A DNA stretch of 64,000 bases from Siphlonurus alternatus (GCA_949825025.1 OX463784.1:8191431-8255430); one strand, 5' to 3'; numbered from the stretch's first letter, positions 33,795-48,000 are shown. A program made the numbers and translations. The notes: generated by a model not told the origin, from the sequence alone.

Positions 33795-34180
33795 AATGGA
33801 CAACCTTCGTGATTTTTTTATTGCATTTTTGGATAGAGGACCTTGAGTTTTAATTGCTAATTTTCGTCAGATTTTTTTAAACCCTCTAACATCTAACTGG
33901 TTTGGTTCCCGCCCGTTTCCGCCCGTCTGCCAAGAACGGGAACAAAACCAGTTTTGGATTTGAAATTAAAAATTGGATTCTTCTATGACAATGAAATTTT
34001 TACTGCGTATCAAAAATGTTAATGGGCGTACCTTAAGTCAGTTTCAAGTCGATACTCTAAAAACTCTGCCCGTAAGATATTAAAAACCAATTTGTCAAGA
34101 GATGGCGCTGCCTACCCCGTGGCCATAGGTGGCCTTGCACCCATAACTCAAAATCCTCTATCCAAATATTCAAAAAAATA
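33795..34180. mobile_element. Diverged hairpin with GC-rich loop
   Basis: Arms TGGACAACCTTCGTGATTTT, TTTGGATAGAGGACCTTGAG and the partial complement CTCTATCCAAATATTC. The loop has GTTCCCGCCCGTTTCCGCCC. Tips resemble family A, the interior does not. Confidence 0.5.
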
Positions 34181-34432
34181 AATAAATAAATACAATTGAT
34201 TTTTCTTTAAATTTTACGTAATTTTTAGGTACTGTAACTTTCAGCATCACTATAATTTAATTTAAATATAATTTAAAGTATAAAATTTACATTACATAAA
34301 GTAAGAGAGCATTATAATATTACTCCCCTTCCCCCTCCATTTTAATAAATTAAAAACCATTTTAAAGTAATACTTGTATGGCATCGAGCAATGTCATTTA
34401 TATGGAGGGTCTTTTAGTTCCCACTCACCCAC

Positions 34433-37162
34433 TCACATTATTTCACAAGCAGACTCGTTCGTCTCCTCGTTGGATTTCTGCTCGGGAGGTGTCTCATCTT
34501 TCTGGTCGGAGTTCTCCTCAACAATGTTTGGCTCTGCACACAAGGGAAGTTATTGTTAGGGTGACATGACAGAGCATGCTTAGAGGTACTGTAATGGACA
34601 ACCTACATGATTTTTTTTATTGTAGAAATAAATAGAGGGTGCCAAATTATGATACTCTGATTTTTTTTAAGATTTTTTATTTTAATCCAGAAACTATTTT
34701 TTTTTTTTTTTTAAATATTGAAAGTACAGCCAAGCCCCCTGAAGGCATCAATAGGCATTTAGGCCCTATCCTTTTTTTTGTTAAAAATCCAGGACATACA
34801 ACAGAACTTGCAGGCGTTTTCTAATTTTTTAAAAATAGTTCCAAGACTAGAAAAAAACAAAAACACTAAAAAATTTTGCAATAAAAAAATTCATGTAGTT
34901 ATTATTATTTTTTTAATATAAAATTGTACTAGTTATTGTTATAAAAAAATATAAGCATAATTTTCCATTTAAAGTTCCTTGAAGTGATTTAAAATATGTT
35001 GTGCAATGACAATATTATAAAAGGAGATAAAATTAATATAGCCTTCGTATGAATTAAATTTCTAAAGAATATTCCAATGTTTATAATTATTTTTTTATTG
35101 GCTAAAGACAACAGTCAGGTTAGGAATATTATATTACAGTCCTCTATCAAGATATCTTGTGCAAAAAGTCTATTCAACCTAATGCTTTTCTGACATAACA
35201 CTCTTTCTCCTCTAATATTCCTCTAATACAGTTCTTATAAGACGAGCATGACACCACACGAGCAGTACAACACATAGACTTTACAATTGCTAGTGGTGTT
35301 TAGTTCTAACTCACCTTGGTTAGGTGGCAGCACTTGCTTGCTTGACTCCTCATCTTGTTTCTCCTCGGCAGGTATCACATCTTTCTGGTCAGAGTTATCT
35401 TCAACGATGTTTGGTACTGTAAACAAAGAAAGTCATTGGTATGATAATTTTACAGAGTATTTTGGGGTAATTATTTACTAATTAACGTTATTTTAGAATA
35501 ATTAAGTTATTTATATAGATTTTTATACTTATTGTTAGCAACAAAACAATTACGTTTTCCAGCATGTCATTTTTTAATACCTCAATCGAAAGAAGATGTC
35601 GAAAAAATATACCTACGAATTTTATGAGATTGTTTTAACACTGCATCATACCTAAAATAGAGATTAAAAGAGGTCACGTGACCTGGAGGCTTTGTCCATG
35701 ATGCCTATGACGTTATTACATTCTTTGGTTCAACGGTTCAACTATATAATGCTTGTAAACAACCACATTGCTATGGAAGCAAATAATAATTTTTAATAAA
35801 CAAGCAACGATGCAATAATTGTTTACAAGTGTTATATAGATAAACCAAAGAATGAAATGACGTCATAGGCGTTGCGGAAGGTGCCTACAGGTCACGTAAT
35901 CTCTTTTAATCTCCATTTTAGTTATGATGCAGAACTAAAAAAAAATCGCATAAAATTTAGTAATTTACAGGTGTATTTTTCAACCCCCTCTTTCGATTGA
36001 GCTATATAAAAAAATGACATTCAGGAACCTAATTAAAGAAGAAAATACAAATTTTGAAGACGAAACTTTGGACGTTGTCAGGAAACCACAATATCAGATT
36101 ATTAAATATTTTATTGTAGGTTGATAAACGCTAGTATCGTTGTAAGTTCTGACCCACCTTGTTCGCTAGATGGCAGCACTTGCTTGCTTGACTCCTCACC
36201 TTGTTTCTTCTCGGGAGGTATCACATCTTTCTGGTCTGAGTTATCCTCAACGATGTTTGGTACTGTAAACAAAGAAAGTCATTGGTAGGAAGATTTTACA
36301 GAGTATTTTGGAGTAATTATTTACTAAATAACGTGATTTTAGAATAATTAAGTTATTTATAGAGATTTTTATACTTATTGTTAGCAACAAAATAATAAAC
36401 AATTAAAGAAGAAAAAAAAATTGAAAACAAAACTTTGGATGAAGTGAACTGTGTCAAAGTATTGTAATTTTTATATTGGCTGAAACCACACTATCAGATT
36501 ATTAAATATTTTACTGTAGATTGATAAACGCTAGTATCGTTGTAAGTTCCAGCTCACCTTCGCTAGGTGGCAGCACTTGCTTGCTTGTCTCTTCGTCTGG
36601 TTTCTCCTCGGTTAGTACCACATCTTTCTGATCAGAGTTATCTTCAACGATGTTTGGCACTGCAGAAAAAAAAAGAAAATTATTAAATTATTTTATTGTA
36701 CTTAAAAAAAAAAATTTAAGATATTTGTTTTTCACAAATATGTTAACTTGCTGTGTAAAAAGGAAAAGGCTCTTAAAATTAGAATTTTGATGACATTTTT
36801 AGTTATAATCAGATGATAAAAGAAAAAAAAAAAAAAAAAAGTCTTAATAAATTTAATTTGGTTGGCACTCTATTAGAAAGGCATTCTTTACTTTAAAGAA
36901 ATATAATAATTCCCTATCACACGTGTTCCTGTCCACTTTTTTTTTAAAACAAATACTATTGCAGAGTTTAATTTTTTTCACAAATTAATAGTAAAAATAT
37001 GTTACTGAAAGTATTGAGAAGGAATCTCAATATTTTTTTTTAAGTCAGTCTGCTCTCTGTTTAGTTCTGACTCACGTTGGCTAGGTGGCAGCACTTGCTT
37101 GCTTGTCTCCTCGGGAGGCACCATGTCTTTCTGTTCCGTATTTACCTCAGCAGCATTTGGCA
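34433..37162 (-). CDS. Array exons 14-18: VPNIVEDNSDQKD repeats
   Basis: Exons 37162-37076 (87 nt), 36659-36558 (102), 36262-36158 (105), 35416-35315 (102) and 34533-34433. The repeated peptide is (V/L)PNIVEDNSDQKDV(I/V) followed by a Glu/Lys stretch and SKQVLPP(S/N)(E/Q). Exon 14 is the shortest and most diverged. The last copy ends ESACEIM with TGA at 34435-34433. The TGA overlaps a good donor (ATAAT|GTGAGT) at the same place where the paralogous exons splice, so it may be terminal or may splice on. Confidence 0.7.
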
Positions 37163-40100
37163 CTACAGAAAAAAAAAGCAAAATTCAAAAATTATTTACT
37201 TGTATTTTTTCAAGAGAATTGTTATGAAGATACTGAATCTGTTTTTTTCTAAAATCTTTTAATTTAAGGGCATTGGGTGTAGCACCGGTAGTTGGCAACA
37301 CTGACGTATCTTTACAATGTTAATTTTTCAACCCCGCTCCTCAGAGTAATTTTTATGCTAGAGCTAAGCTGATTGCAGTAGTATCAAGGTAATTAGTAGC
37401 CCAAGTGCACAATTTGGCTAAATAAAGCCTGATTTAAAGCAAAGTATTTTTTTTATATTTTAAAAAAATGCATGTAAATTTAAAAAATTACTAAAAATAC
37501 TTTTCTTTAAATCAGGTTTTACTAAGCCAAATTGTGCACTTGGGCTACTAATTACCTTGATACTACTGCAATCAGCTTAGCTCTAGCATAAAAATTACTA
37601 CGAGGAGCGGGGATGAAAAATTAACATGGTGAAGATACGTCAGTGTTGCCAATTACCGGTGCTACACCCAATGCCCTTAAACCATGTTGATACATTTGCA
37701 AACCTGTTGCTTAAAACAAAAAAGGAGGGGGATATTTTCAGAGTTAAAATTTTGAAGAAACATTTAGTTATCTTATGATAAAAGAAACTATTAATAAATT
37801 TAATTTTATTGGCACTCTATTAATTCTTAAAAAAAATATTTCTGAGTCAGTGTTTAGTTCCAACTCACCTTCGCTAGATGGCAGCACTTGACAGGTGCTT
37901 GGAGGTATCTGGGAGGTCTCTTCATTATCTTTCGGTACTGCAAGAGGAACTGCAGATGGTACTGCACGTGGGGTTTCGTGTGGTACCATCGGTGGGACTG
38001 TGGAATTAGATATGTGTTAGGGTGAATGGAAATTTTTTGAGGGCGGTTTTTGTGACAGTGGAAATTTTCTGAGGGGCTTTTGACAATGGAAATTTAGGAG
38101 AGTATTATTAGTTCAATTGAATGCAGAAATTAATAGCGAGCAACAAATTATATAGTTATACACAAATCAAAGTCTTCTCTGGCTCGCAATGGTTGTAACA
38201 AATCATTGTTTATGTCTGTCGCATGAAGCATTTTTCATTGTTAAACATGGAACGACGTAGTGCCTAATTTTGCCACCAGAGCAGAGAACGTAATGGCATT
38301 GTTGGCGCTAGGTAACTGTTTCAACTTCATAATTATCAGTCATTTTCCATAAGTTAACATGTAAATCAACAACAGTCCCATGTTTTTCCCTTCACGCAAC
38401 AGACATTACACAATAATACTTTGTTTACAAACAACGAGCAGATGACTTTGACACATATTGCACGTAACTTAACTTTCTTTTTAGAGGTCAGGAAGCAACG
38501 CTAAAAAGTTATGCAAAGTCCAGATTTAAATCCACACTCCTCTTAGTCCTTATTAAGAAGTGACGCTTATTGACACCTCTCTCTGTACTTGCAATATTTT
38601 TTAAAAAATAGTATAATGTATAAAATAAGCATGAAATTGGTGTTTCAGCATGAAACAGAAAAAGTTACTTTTCAAATTAATATCTTCAATAAATAATGAG
38701 AAGAAAATCTAAAAATTTCGCAAGGAGCATATATGAAAAATATGCTACTGATGAAGCTTCTATTTAAATTATTTCACACACCTGTTGGAGGCTCCGGGCA
38801 GACTTGGTTGAGACGTAACTTCTTCATGGTTTTCTTGGGAGGTCCTCCATTTTTAGCGTCTGCTTGATTTGTAGATACAAAAACATGAACACATTTTTCA
38901 ATGAAAAAGTTGTATATTTGGGTGAATAAAAATTATGACAATCTTAGAGATACTCTAATTAAAACAAGTTTAATAACAATAGTGTTTGATAGGAAATGTG
39001 ATAATTGCATTGATCTAGTTTTCCAACTTTTCCATTAGCTATGAAGGAAATTACTAATTGTAAGAACACAAGTCAGTGTATTACAGTAAAAACTTGTTAT
39101 TACATCAAGTCAAGGGACCTAGGAAATTGGGTTTACCTTATATCGAGTTTACCTTATATCAAGTTTTTCCTATACCTACAATACTAATTATTTTTTACGG
39201 GGCCTTTACTCCGTTACTCAATATCGAGTTTTTACCTTATAACAAGTTACTTAATAACAAGTTTTTACTGTATAGGTTTCTGATTGTCTTGCAGATAATT
39301 TATTCATAATAAGATAAGATTTAGAAAAAATTACATATTATTGCCTCAGAATGCAAATCTCGTAACTACAAAAAAAAAATTATGGAATTTTTACCTTTTA
39401 ATAGATTTATTCAGTACTTTTGGCCATACAAATAGCATACAGACTGGGCCAGAAATGGTGTTCCGATCGTACGCTAAGTTTTCGGCAGGAGGACTTTCAG
39501 CTAGAAAGTTGAAATTTGGCATACATAAAGCCAAGGGTTGTAAGTTTATTTGACATGTGTTAGAATTTTTTTTAAAATCACTCTTTCATGACTTTTTAGG
39601 GGTGGATTCATGATTTGCATTACTTCCTTATGGGATTTCCATGTTAAATTAAGTTGATAGAAAAATTTTGTCTGATCAGCACCAATTTTTTTTCTGGGGG
39701 GTTCAAAACACGCTGAATCTAATGGTGTAATTTAAAATGTGACAAAAACAACCCCTAGCAAGATATTGACCCTTACTACGTTAAAAAATGATTGTATCCT
39801 AATTTTGACACTACCATTGAAACGAGCTCATTTTTTTACTCCAGAAAACATCTTTGATTTTTTTAAATCGGAGACATTTAAGGATTTCATCATTAGGGGT
39901 GAAAATACCAACCCCTAAAAATTAAATTCTTAACTAACTCCGATTTAAAAAATTTAAAGGTGTTTTCTGGGGTAAAAAAATGAGCTCGTTTCAATGGTAA
40001 TGTCAAAATTTGGATACAATAATTTTTTAACGTAGTAAGGGTCAATATGTCGTTAGGGGTTGTTTTTATCACATTTTAAATTACACCATTAGATTCAGCG

Positions 40101-42012
40101 TGTTTCGAACCCCCCAGAAAAAAAATTTGGTGCTGATCAGACAAAATTTTTCTATCAACTTAATTTAACATGGAAATCCTATAAGGAAGTAATGCAAATC
40201 ATGAATCCACCCCTAAAAAGTCATGAAAGAGTGATTTTAAAAAAATTCTAACACATGTCAAATAAACTTACAACCCTTGGCTTTATGTATGCCAAATTTC
40301 AACTTTCTAGCTGAAAGTCCTCCTGCCGAAAACTTAGCGTACGATCGGAACACCATTTCTGGCCCAGTCTGTATATAGAACAAGTCATAAACATCATAAA
40401 ACAACACAAGACAAAAATACACAAGGTTTAGAGTTGCATCAATTTTTTTTGTAGTTACGAGATTTGCATTTTGAGGCGATGAACTGTAGAATAAAGTACT
40501 TTGTGGTAAAAAAATAAAGAAGAACAATTTTTGAATTAGTTTGTTCACCTTAACCTTATTAATACTGCTCTAAAAAAAGTCCTGTACAATGCTTTTTTTA
40601 CAGAGCAAATAGGACATTCAATTTCTCCCCTTTAATTATTTTGCTATAGAGAAAACAGCATGGAGCGACAACACGTAAGTATTCTAGCAGATGACTACAA
40701 TTAAACAGAGAGAAAGAATTTGCTCACCGTCATTGCTTTGTGGCAGCGCACGAGCGACAGGTTTGGCGACTCTCTTTATTTTCTTCCTGGGGGTGTCGGC
40801 TTGTTCAACAATTGGCTCAGCATCGGAAACTGGGGACATAAAACCATTAGATAACAGTTTTGGTACATTGTGTCTACATAATACATGTATTCTTTAATTA
40901 CAGTACGTATTAACCCTAGCATTACTAAGCATTTTTTATTTGTCACAGACAATATAAGAGGGAGGGGAGGGAGGGGTAAAAAAACGACCCGCTATTTAAA
41001 TCATTAAAAAAAAAGACTACTGTATTCAATTTTTTATTTATTTTTCTTTTATTTATTTTTTGTGAAAATACATTGCTGGGTGACTAACTAAGGATTAAAT
41101 TTTTTTTTTTTTTTTTTCAGAATTTTTGGAGCAATATTTCACAATTCCTCCCCCCCCCCCCCTACCTATAAAACCATAAAAGTGTTATGGGTCATTTCGC
41201 CCCCCCCCCCCCCCCCATCGCCGGTAATGCTAGGGTTGGTTAAGTTAATTTCTTATCTCGTTTCACTGACAACAATGAGTAAAAAATCTGTACCGATTTG
41301 TTTGGGAAATTCTCTCACCTTGGCTTTGTGGTTTTGTTTGACTAGTTGGCTTGTTGGAGGATTCAGACTTTCGTTTCTTGGGGGTGGCTTTGCCAGCTGT
41401 TTTGTCCAAGCCTGGAGCTGCAGGGAAGTAAATTTAATACAAAAATAATTACAACAACAGCATCAAAAAATCCTTAATTTTGATATTCTTCTGAAGGCAA
41501 AAATTATCACACCATTTTTAAAACCTTTTTCTATTAATTTTAGGGCAATACAAAAATAATAATAATAAAATCTTTCAATTCTTGACTCGCTCAACATGCA
41601 TTTGAGTCAGTAGCAATGCTCTGATTTTAGCATTGGTCATATGGCAGTAAATTTGTTACTAGATTCAACTTACCTTTGCTAGGAGGCAGCACAGGTTTGC
41701 TGAGACGAGATTTTGGCTTTTCCATTTTCTTAGCTTTGCTGTCGTTTTTGTTCACTGCATTTTTCTTAGGAGTCTCTTTGTGATCATCATGGTCTGGAAA
41801 CATTATAAGAAAATTATTTAATTTAGCTTCAAATTAGCAGCAATAATGAATGATTCGGAAAGGTGGCACCCAAACAGATTTTTTTTTAATTATTGGTCCT
41901 GTAAATATGTATTTTTTAAATAAATAAATAAATAAACAAACAAACAAACAAACAAACAAACAAACAAACAAACAAACAAACAAACAAACAAACAAACAAA
42001 CAAACAAACAAA

Positions 42013-42047
<35 letters not shown>

Positions 42048-45000
42048 ACAAATAAATAAATAAAGGTATCCCCCAAACAGATTATTATTATAAATTATTG
42101 ATCCTGTAAATACATTTGACCATTAATTTAGCCCCACATAAGCTGGACACTAAAGGACGGACATAATCCCTCACCGTGTCCGTGTTTACTCCCGATGCAG
42201 CAGCGACACGGTGGTTTTTGAGACTGACGTTTTGGTCTTCCGACGTCTCCTCCATCAGCTGACGGACTTGGCTGGGGGGCTGCAAACGTTTCAAAAATTT
42301 GAAATTTTTTTGACATAACGTCAATGACACTCTCTCTCTCTCTAACTTTAACAATTAATGTCAGTGATGCACGAGTCTAATTCAACACCTCAAAATGCAA
42401 ATTGCATAACAACAAACAAACAAAGATGCAACCATAAACCTTATCTCACTAGATTGAAAAGGACCAAGTCCCAATACTGTATTTTTTTATAGTTAGGTGA
42501 TTTGCATTCTGTAATGATTTACAGTCTATATCCTTATATTTAACTTGGCTATTGACATCATAAAGACAGGTATGGACATCTGGTGGATTTTACCTGATTG
42601 ATTCTAAAAGTGACATTGTTTTTATATCAGAGCTTTGCTACTGATTAAAGTACACGTGTAGTTCAGTCATACTGATTCTATCGAGGAGGTTTTCAATGCC
42701 ATCTCTTGGTACTTTATGAGGTCAATTGTCATGCTAGTTTGTCGAATTTGTATTTTACGATAGTGAAGCTATGATGATTCAAAAATTTCAAACACATAAA
42801 TACAATAGAGAGTTAATGAAAGTAGGATTGCAGGTTCAAATTGATGATTTTTTAGTGTCAATTATTTGTTAGAGTCTGCAAAACGTAGCAACAATGTTTT
42901 TAGGTAAAAAAACAGAACGACAATCAAGATAAAAGTGACAACCAGTACAGTACAAAAAGAAAGCTGTCACTCACTCAAAGGCTTGCCGAGGTCAGGTTTC
43001 TCTTTCTTGCCACCAGATGTCAGCTCTTCACAGGTGGTGGTGCTTTGTTTACGTTTCTTAGCGGCCAGAGTTTTCTTTCCGTTCACCACTGATAGGTCTG
43101 TCAACAAGGAGGTAAGTTGTGAGAAAATTGCCGGGATGTAATAATTACTTAATTAATTTTAATGAAAAGAAACATTGCAAAGTTTCTAAGTTTTTTGGCT
43201 CTGATAAGGAAGAAACGTCATGTCATTTTCTGTATTTATTAGTATAAGTAAAAATATTCTAAAAATTAACAACATACATTGTATGAAAATTTGTTATTGC
43301 AGAAATGAATAGAGGGCACCAAATTATGCTACTCTGAATTTTTTCAGATTTTTTTGAGATCCGGAACTATTTTTAAATGATTATTGAAAGTTCTGTAAGT
43401 CAAGTTGGCACCCCTGAATCCTTAATAAAAAAGGATAGACACGAGACACCTATTGACGCCTCCAGGGGAAGTGGCCGCACTTTCAATAATTATTTAAAAA
43501 TAGTTTTGGGTATCAAAAAAATCTAAAAAAATTCAGAGTAGCATACTTTGGTGCCCTCTATTCATTTCTGCAATAACAAATTTTCATGTATGTTTTCCAT
43601 TGGTCAGAAGAAAGAAGAAAAATACTGTAATATAGTACAATAAAATAAAAAAAAATAACAAAAACTGGTTATAATTACAGTCTCCCCCACCTGAAGTTTT
43701 ACAGAGCTCAGGTTGCTCGTTCCGGTCACCAGATGGTAGCTCTGCTGTAGTTTGCTTGCGCTTCTTGGTAGTTGCCGAGGCCACATGCAAGCCTGTACAT
43801 GGAACAACCAATACATTTGTACTTTAAGAATAAATCTCAGTTGATTGATATCTCGGAATCGGGTCCTTTGAATGTAACAAGACTTACAAGGGACTTGCCA
43901 CCAATAGATGTCACATAAACTTTGAAGTAGATCGGTCTTATCAGTTTTGTGAAAATTGAGGTAGAAGTTTAACATGGGGCCTTATGGTTGCAAAACGGAA
44001 ATAGAGCTGTTGGGAGAAAACTAAACCTCTTGAATGGAGTATCGACCTCAATTTTTTTTATTGCAGAAATGGATAGAGGGTGCAAAGTTATGCTACCCTG
44101 ATTTTTTTCAGATTTTTTTGAGACCGGGAAGTACTTTTAATAAATTATTGAAAGTCTTTTTTGTGATGTCACGTGGCGGTAAGTCCTATCCTTTTCTTTG
44201 GAGAGGCGCCTCATGACGTCACGAAAAGGACTTTCAATACTTTTTTAAAAATAGTTCCCGGGCTCTAAAAAATCTGTAAAAATCAGGGTAGCATAACTTT
44301 GAACCCTCTACCCATTTCTGCAATAAAAAAATTGAGGTCGATACTCCATTTTGCCAAACCATAACCGATTAAATTTCAGAACATTTTTGAATTTTTAAAA
44401 TATATTAATTCTGTCTGACACTTTCAATACGACATTATAACGCCAAAGTTCCTGAGATTAATCTTTAATAGAATTTTATATTGATTTTACATCTACAATT
44501 TAAAAACAATTTTTTTTCCCAACAACTAGAAGGTCTTCAAATTAAAAATCAAATCAAATTGTTATTTATGTAGCAACAGTTACAGAACCAAGGCACTAAA
44601 TACTAACTTATTTCTCTGTTGTTAAATTTTTTGTCTCCTTACCATGTCCTCCGTCCCTTCCCATACAACAGCTGTGGCGACACACAGGCTTCATGGCAGA
44701 CTGTCGCTTGGGTCTCGTCGACACATACTGGACAGCTGGCAACACTGCGACACAAACATGTTGATATTAGTTTACTAAAATAGAAATTCTAATGTTGCTG
44801 TGGGTGTGATTTACTTGTATATTATGAAGGCAGAAAGTAAACTTATTACATAGTCAGAAAAATTAAATTTTGTAGGCTACAAGGGTTTTAAAGATGCAAT
44901 ATAATAGACGGCCTTGTCGAGTTGAATGCACCGGTTCTCGTTAGATCACCGAAGTTAAGCAACGTCGAGCGTGGTTAGTACTTGGAGGGGTGACGCTGTA

Positions 45001-48000
45001 AAAAGTGACACTGCTGCCATCTACTGGCACGTGCTGTATATACAGCGGCACAATTGATCACGGTGCTGCCATCTCTCGGAATATTTCCGAAGAAAGTGAT
45101 CCACCCTGTAAGTTCAAATACTGCAGAACTCACAGATCTGGTAGTCGAGCCCAGAAGAATGCAGGAAAGGGTTCTGGGAGCCTGGTAAGCCCCAGCTTGG
45201 TCGCAAGATAACTCTTACACACAAGGTTAAATACCTGGCCACACCCGAAAGGGTAAAATGGTGTCAAAGATATTAACTTTTTATTAACTTTATTATATAA
45301 TAGAACAATAACAAAAATTATTTGTTATTTTTGCAAAGCCATGATACATATTTATACAATATACAATAAAAAATCATTATTACACAATTTGTTGTTAGGT
45401 AAAACTCAATTTTGAGTAAAGGAGATCAGGGTCACATAAAAAATAATTAGCATTGGTGGTGTGGGAAAAACTTGATATAAGGTAATACTCAATAGGGGTT
45501 TCAAGTCAGCTGATTTTGCGGTGTTCCCACCGTCCTATCTAAACCTACGTAAAAAAAAAACTGGAAATTGCATTTTTGGCATAAAAGAAATTTTTCAGAG
45601 AAAAATGAGTTCTTGATTAATTATCAGAAGACCCCTAAATGGGGGGGGGGGGGACGAGATGTTTTCAAATTGATTGCTTTAATAGACAATAATGGTTGCA
45701 TTTTTTTATTTCATAATTAGAAAATATACCTAAAATTATGCTTTGCTGATTTTTTTCGGATTTTTTGGAGTGCGAGAACTAATTTTAAAAAAATATTTAA
45801 AATACCTGAATTTGGATGGTACACCTGATGGGACAACCGTGACGTCATTTGTCGTGCTGTGATTGGCTGTTGATGATGTCACGGCTGCTGTGATTGGCTG
45901 TCGATGACGTCACGGTTGTCCCATCAGATGTACCACCCAAATTCAGATATTTTAAATATTTTTTTAAAATTAGTTTCCGCACTCCAAAAAATTTGAAAAA
46001 ATTCAGAAAAGCATAATTTAATGTATATTTTCTAATTATGAAATAAAAAAAATGCAACCATTATTGTCTATAGTTACCGAGAAAAAATTCAAAATTTCTA
46101 GCATGGTGGCTTATGGTGAAAATTTTCCCGCCGAGGAACACTTGAAGCCTCTATATTAGGTAAACCTAAAATTTCCTGGGTCTCTTGACTTTACGTAATA
46201 ACAAGTTTTTACTGTAACATTTTTTTCTATCGAAGTTATGTGAATTTTTTGGGATGTTATAAAAAATTATTTCATGAATTACTCACCAGGTGACTTGATA
46301 TTATTATCAGTTATCTTCTCAGGGTCCTGTTCAGGTTGCTCAGTCTTATTGAAGGTTGTCTCAATTTCATTCTCAGAGTTAATTCTTTGAAGCAACTCTG
46401 CCATAAAACCTTCAATATCAGGAAGAACGGAGTCAGGGTCAGTCAGGGTATGTTGCTCAGGGTCGGAACTCATAATTAGGACGTCTTCAGGTTCTGGAGG
46501 ATTTTTAAAGGTGGGTTCTTCATGTTGTACAGTCTTCTTCTCAGAGTGATATTCAGTTTTGGATGTTGAGTCGGCTTTTTCAATTTGGTTTGCTGTCTGT
46601 AACAATAATAAAATAAATTTTTAACATTATAACAATGAAAGAAAACAGAAGCAGAGTGATATAAATATTTTTTTCACTTTCACAAATTAAGGTACTGTAC
46701 TAACAATTGTAAGATAAAATAAAATGAACATTGTAATTTGAAGGTATTAATCGAGTTTAGCCTTAAGAAAAGTAGACTTAAAGGGACATGGGACAATAAA
46801 ATCATGAATGCCTACAAAGGTTATGTAAGATATGTTAATGCGAGAAATGAGTAAATTCCCGTTTTCGGACCATCCCTCGAACTTATAAAAATTAAATAAA
46901 TATAGACAGCCACAGGGCAATTGAACAGGCAACATCGCATTGAGTATGGCTGGGTGGGAGGAGTGGGGAGTGAGTTCCATGGAAAAGTGGCAGCTGTGTT
47001 GCCTTTCGTGATTGCTGACGTCAACAATCCACACTTCAGTTACTCGCTGGGCATTTACCCTGAGGCACTCGCCACCGTGCGGTATGTATTCATACTCAGT
47101 TAGTGGGTAACTTTTAAATAAAAAATACTTATTTTTATGATCCCCTGTCCCTTTAAACAGTTAAAACACAATGCTGATAGCAATTATACTTTCAACAGTT
47201 TCAAGCTAATGGATTTCAAATACGTAAACACCAATGAACTATATACTATGGAAAGCTAACGCCCGCTCTTCTACACCATCAATGCTGAGGCAAAAAAAGT
47301 TTCTCCTTTTACCACCACAGCTGATCCCTTAACATGAAATAACGTTGAAAAGGTCTGACCTTCCTACTATAGTGGGAAAAAATCAGCTGGAAGGCAGGTA
47401 GAAGCAATCTTTATTTGCTTCAAACCCTAGTGTGTATTCGCATCCCCTGGTAAACACTTAAGGAAAGTAGTTTTTTTTAACACTCTTAAAATTGAGGGAA
47501 GATATATTGTGACGTCATAGTCATGCAAATACTTAACACGCAAGCATATGTTGCATGACTATAACGTCACTGCGTCTTTCTCCTCCATTTTGAGGGTGTT
47601 AGAAGATTAAAAAAATCTGAAAAAATTTGACAAAACATAACTTGAGGTCATCTATCCAAATATGCAATAAAAAATTATATACACGTACGAGAAATTTAAA
47701 TTTTCTTAATACTGTCCAATACTTTTTCATCCTAATAAAAAATCTTGAATTAGAAAAATTTAGGAATACGATAAAAATTTGTTATTACGTAAAGTCAAGG
47801 GACCCAGGAAATTGGGTGTATCTTCTATCGAGTATACCTTATATCAAGTTTTTCCTATACCTGCAATGCTAATTATTTTTTACAGGACATTTACTCCGTT
47901 ACTCAATATTGAGTTTTTACCTTATAACAAGTTATGTAATAACAAGTTTTTACTGTATTTGCATGATTTAAACATAAGAAACAAAATTATTTAAACGTTT

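Noticed and set aside
35315..37162. Regularly spaced repeats that might suggest a CRISPR-like array
   Set aside because: The repeats are coding exons with splice sites in a eukaryotic gene; spacing is about 400 bp and spacers are introns.
39341..40548. Two frames sharing TGPEMVFRSYAKFSAGGLSA
   Set aside because: Opposite arms of the TA-flanked 932-bp foldback; no reason to think it is translated.
41834..42076. 80-codon minus frame with LFVCLFVC repeats, transmembrane-like
   Set aside because: Translation of an AAAC/AAAT microsatellite.
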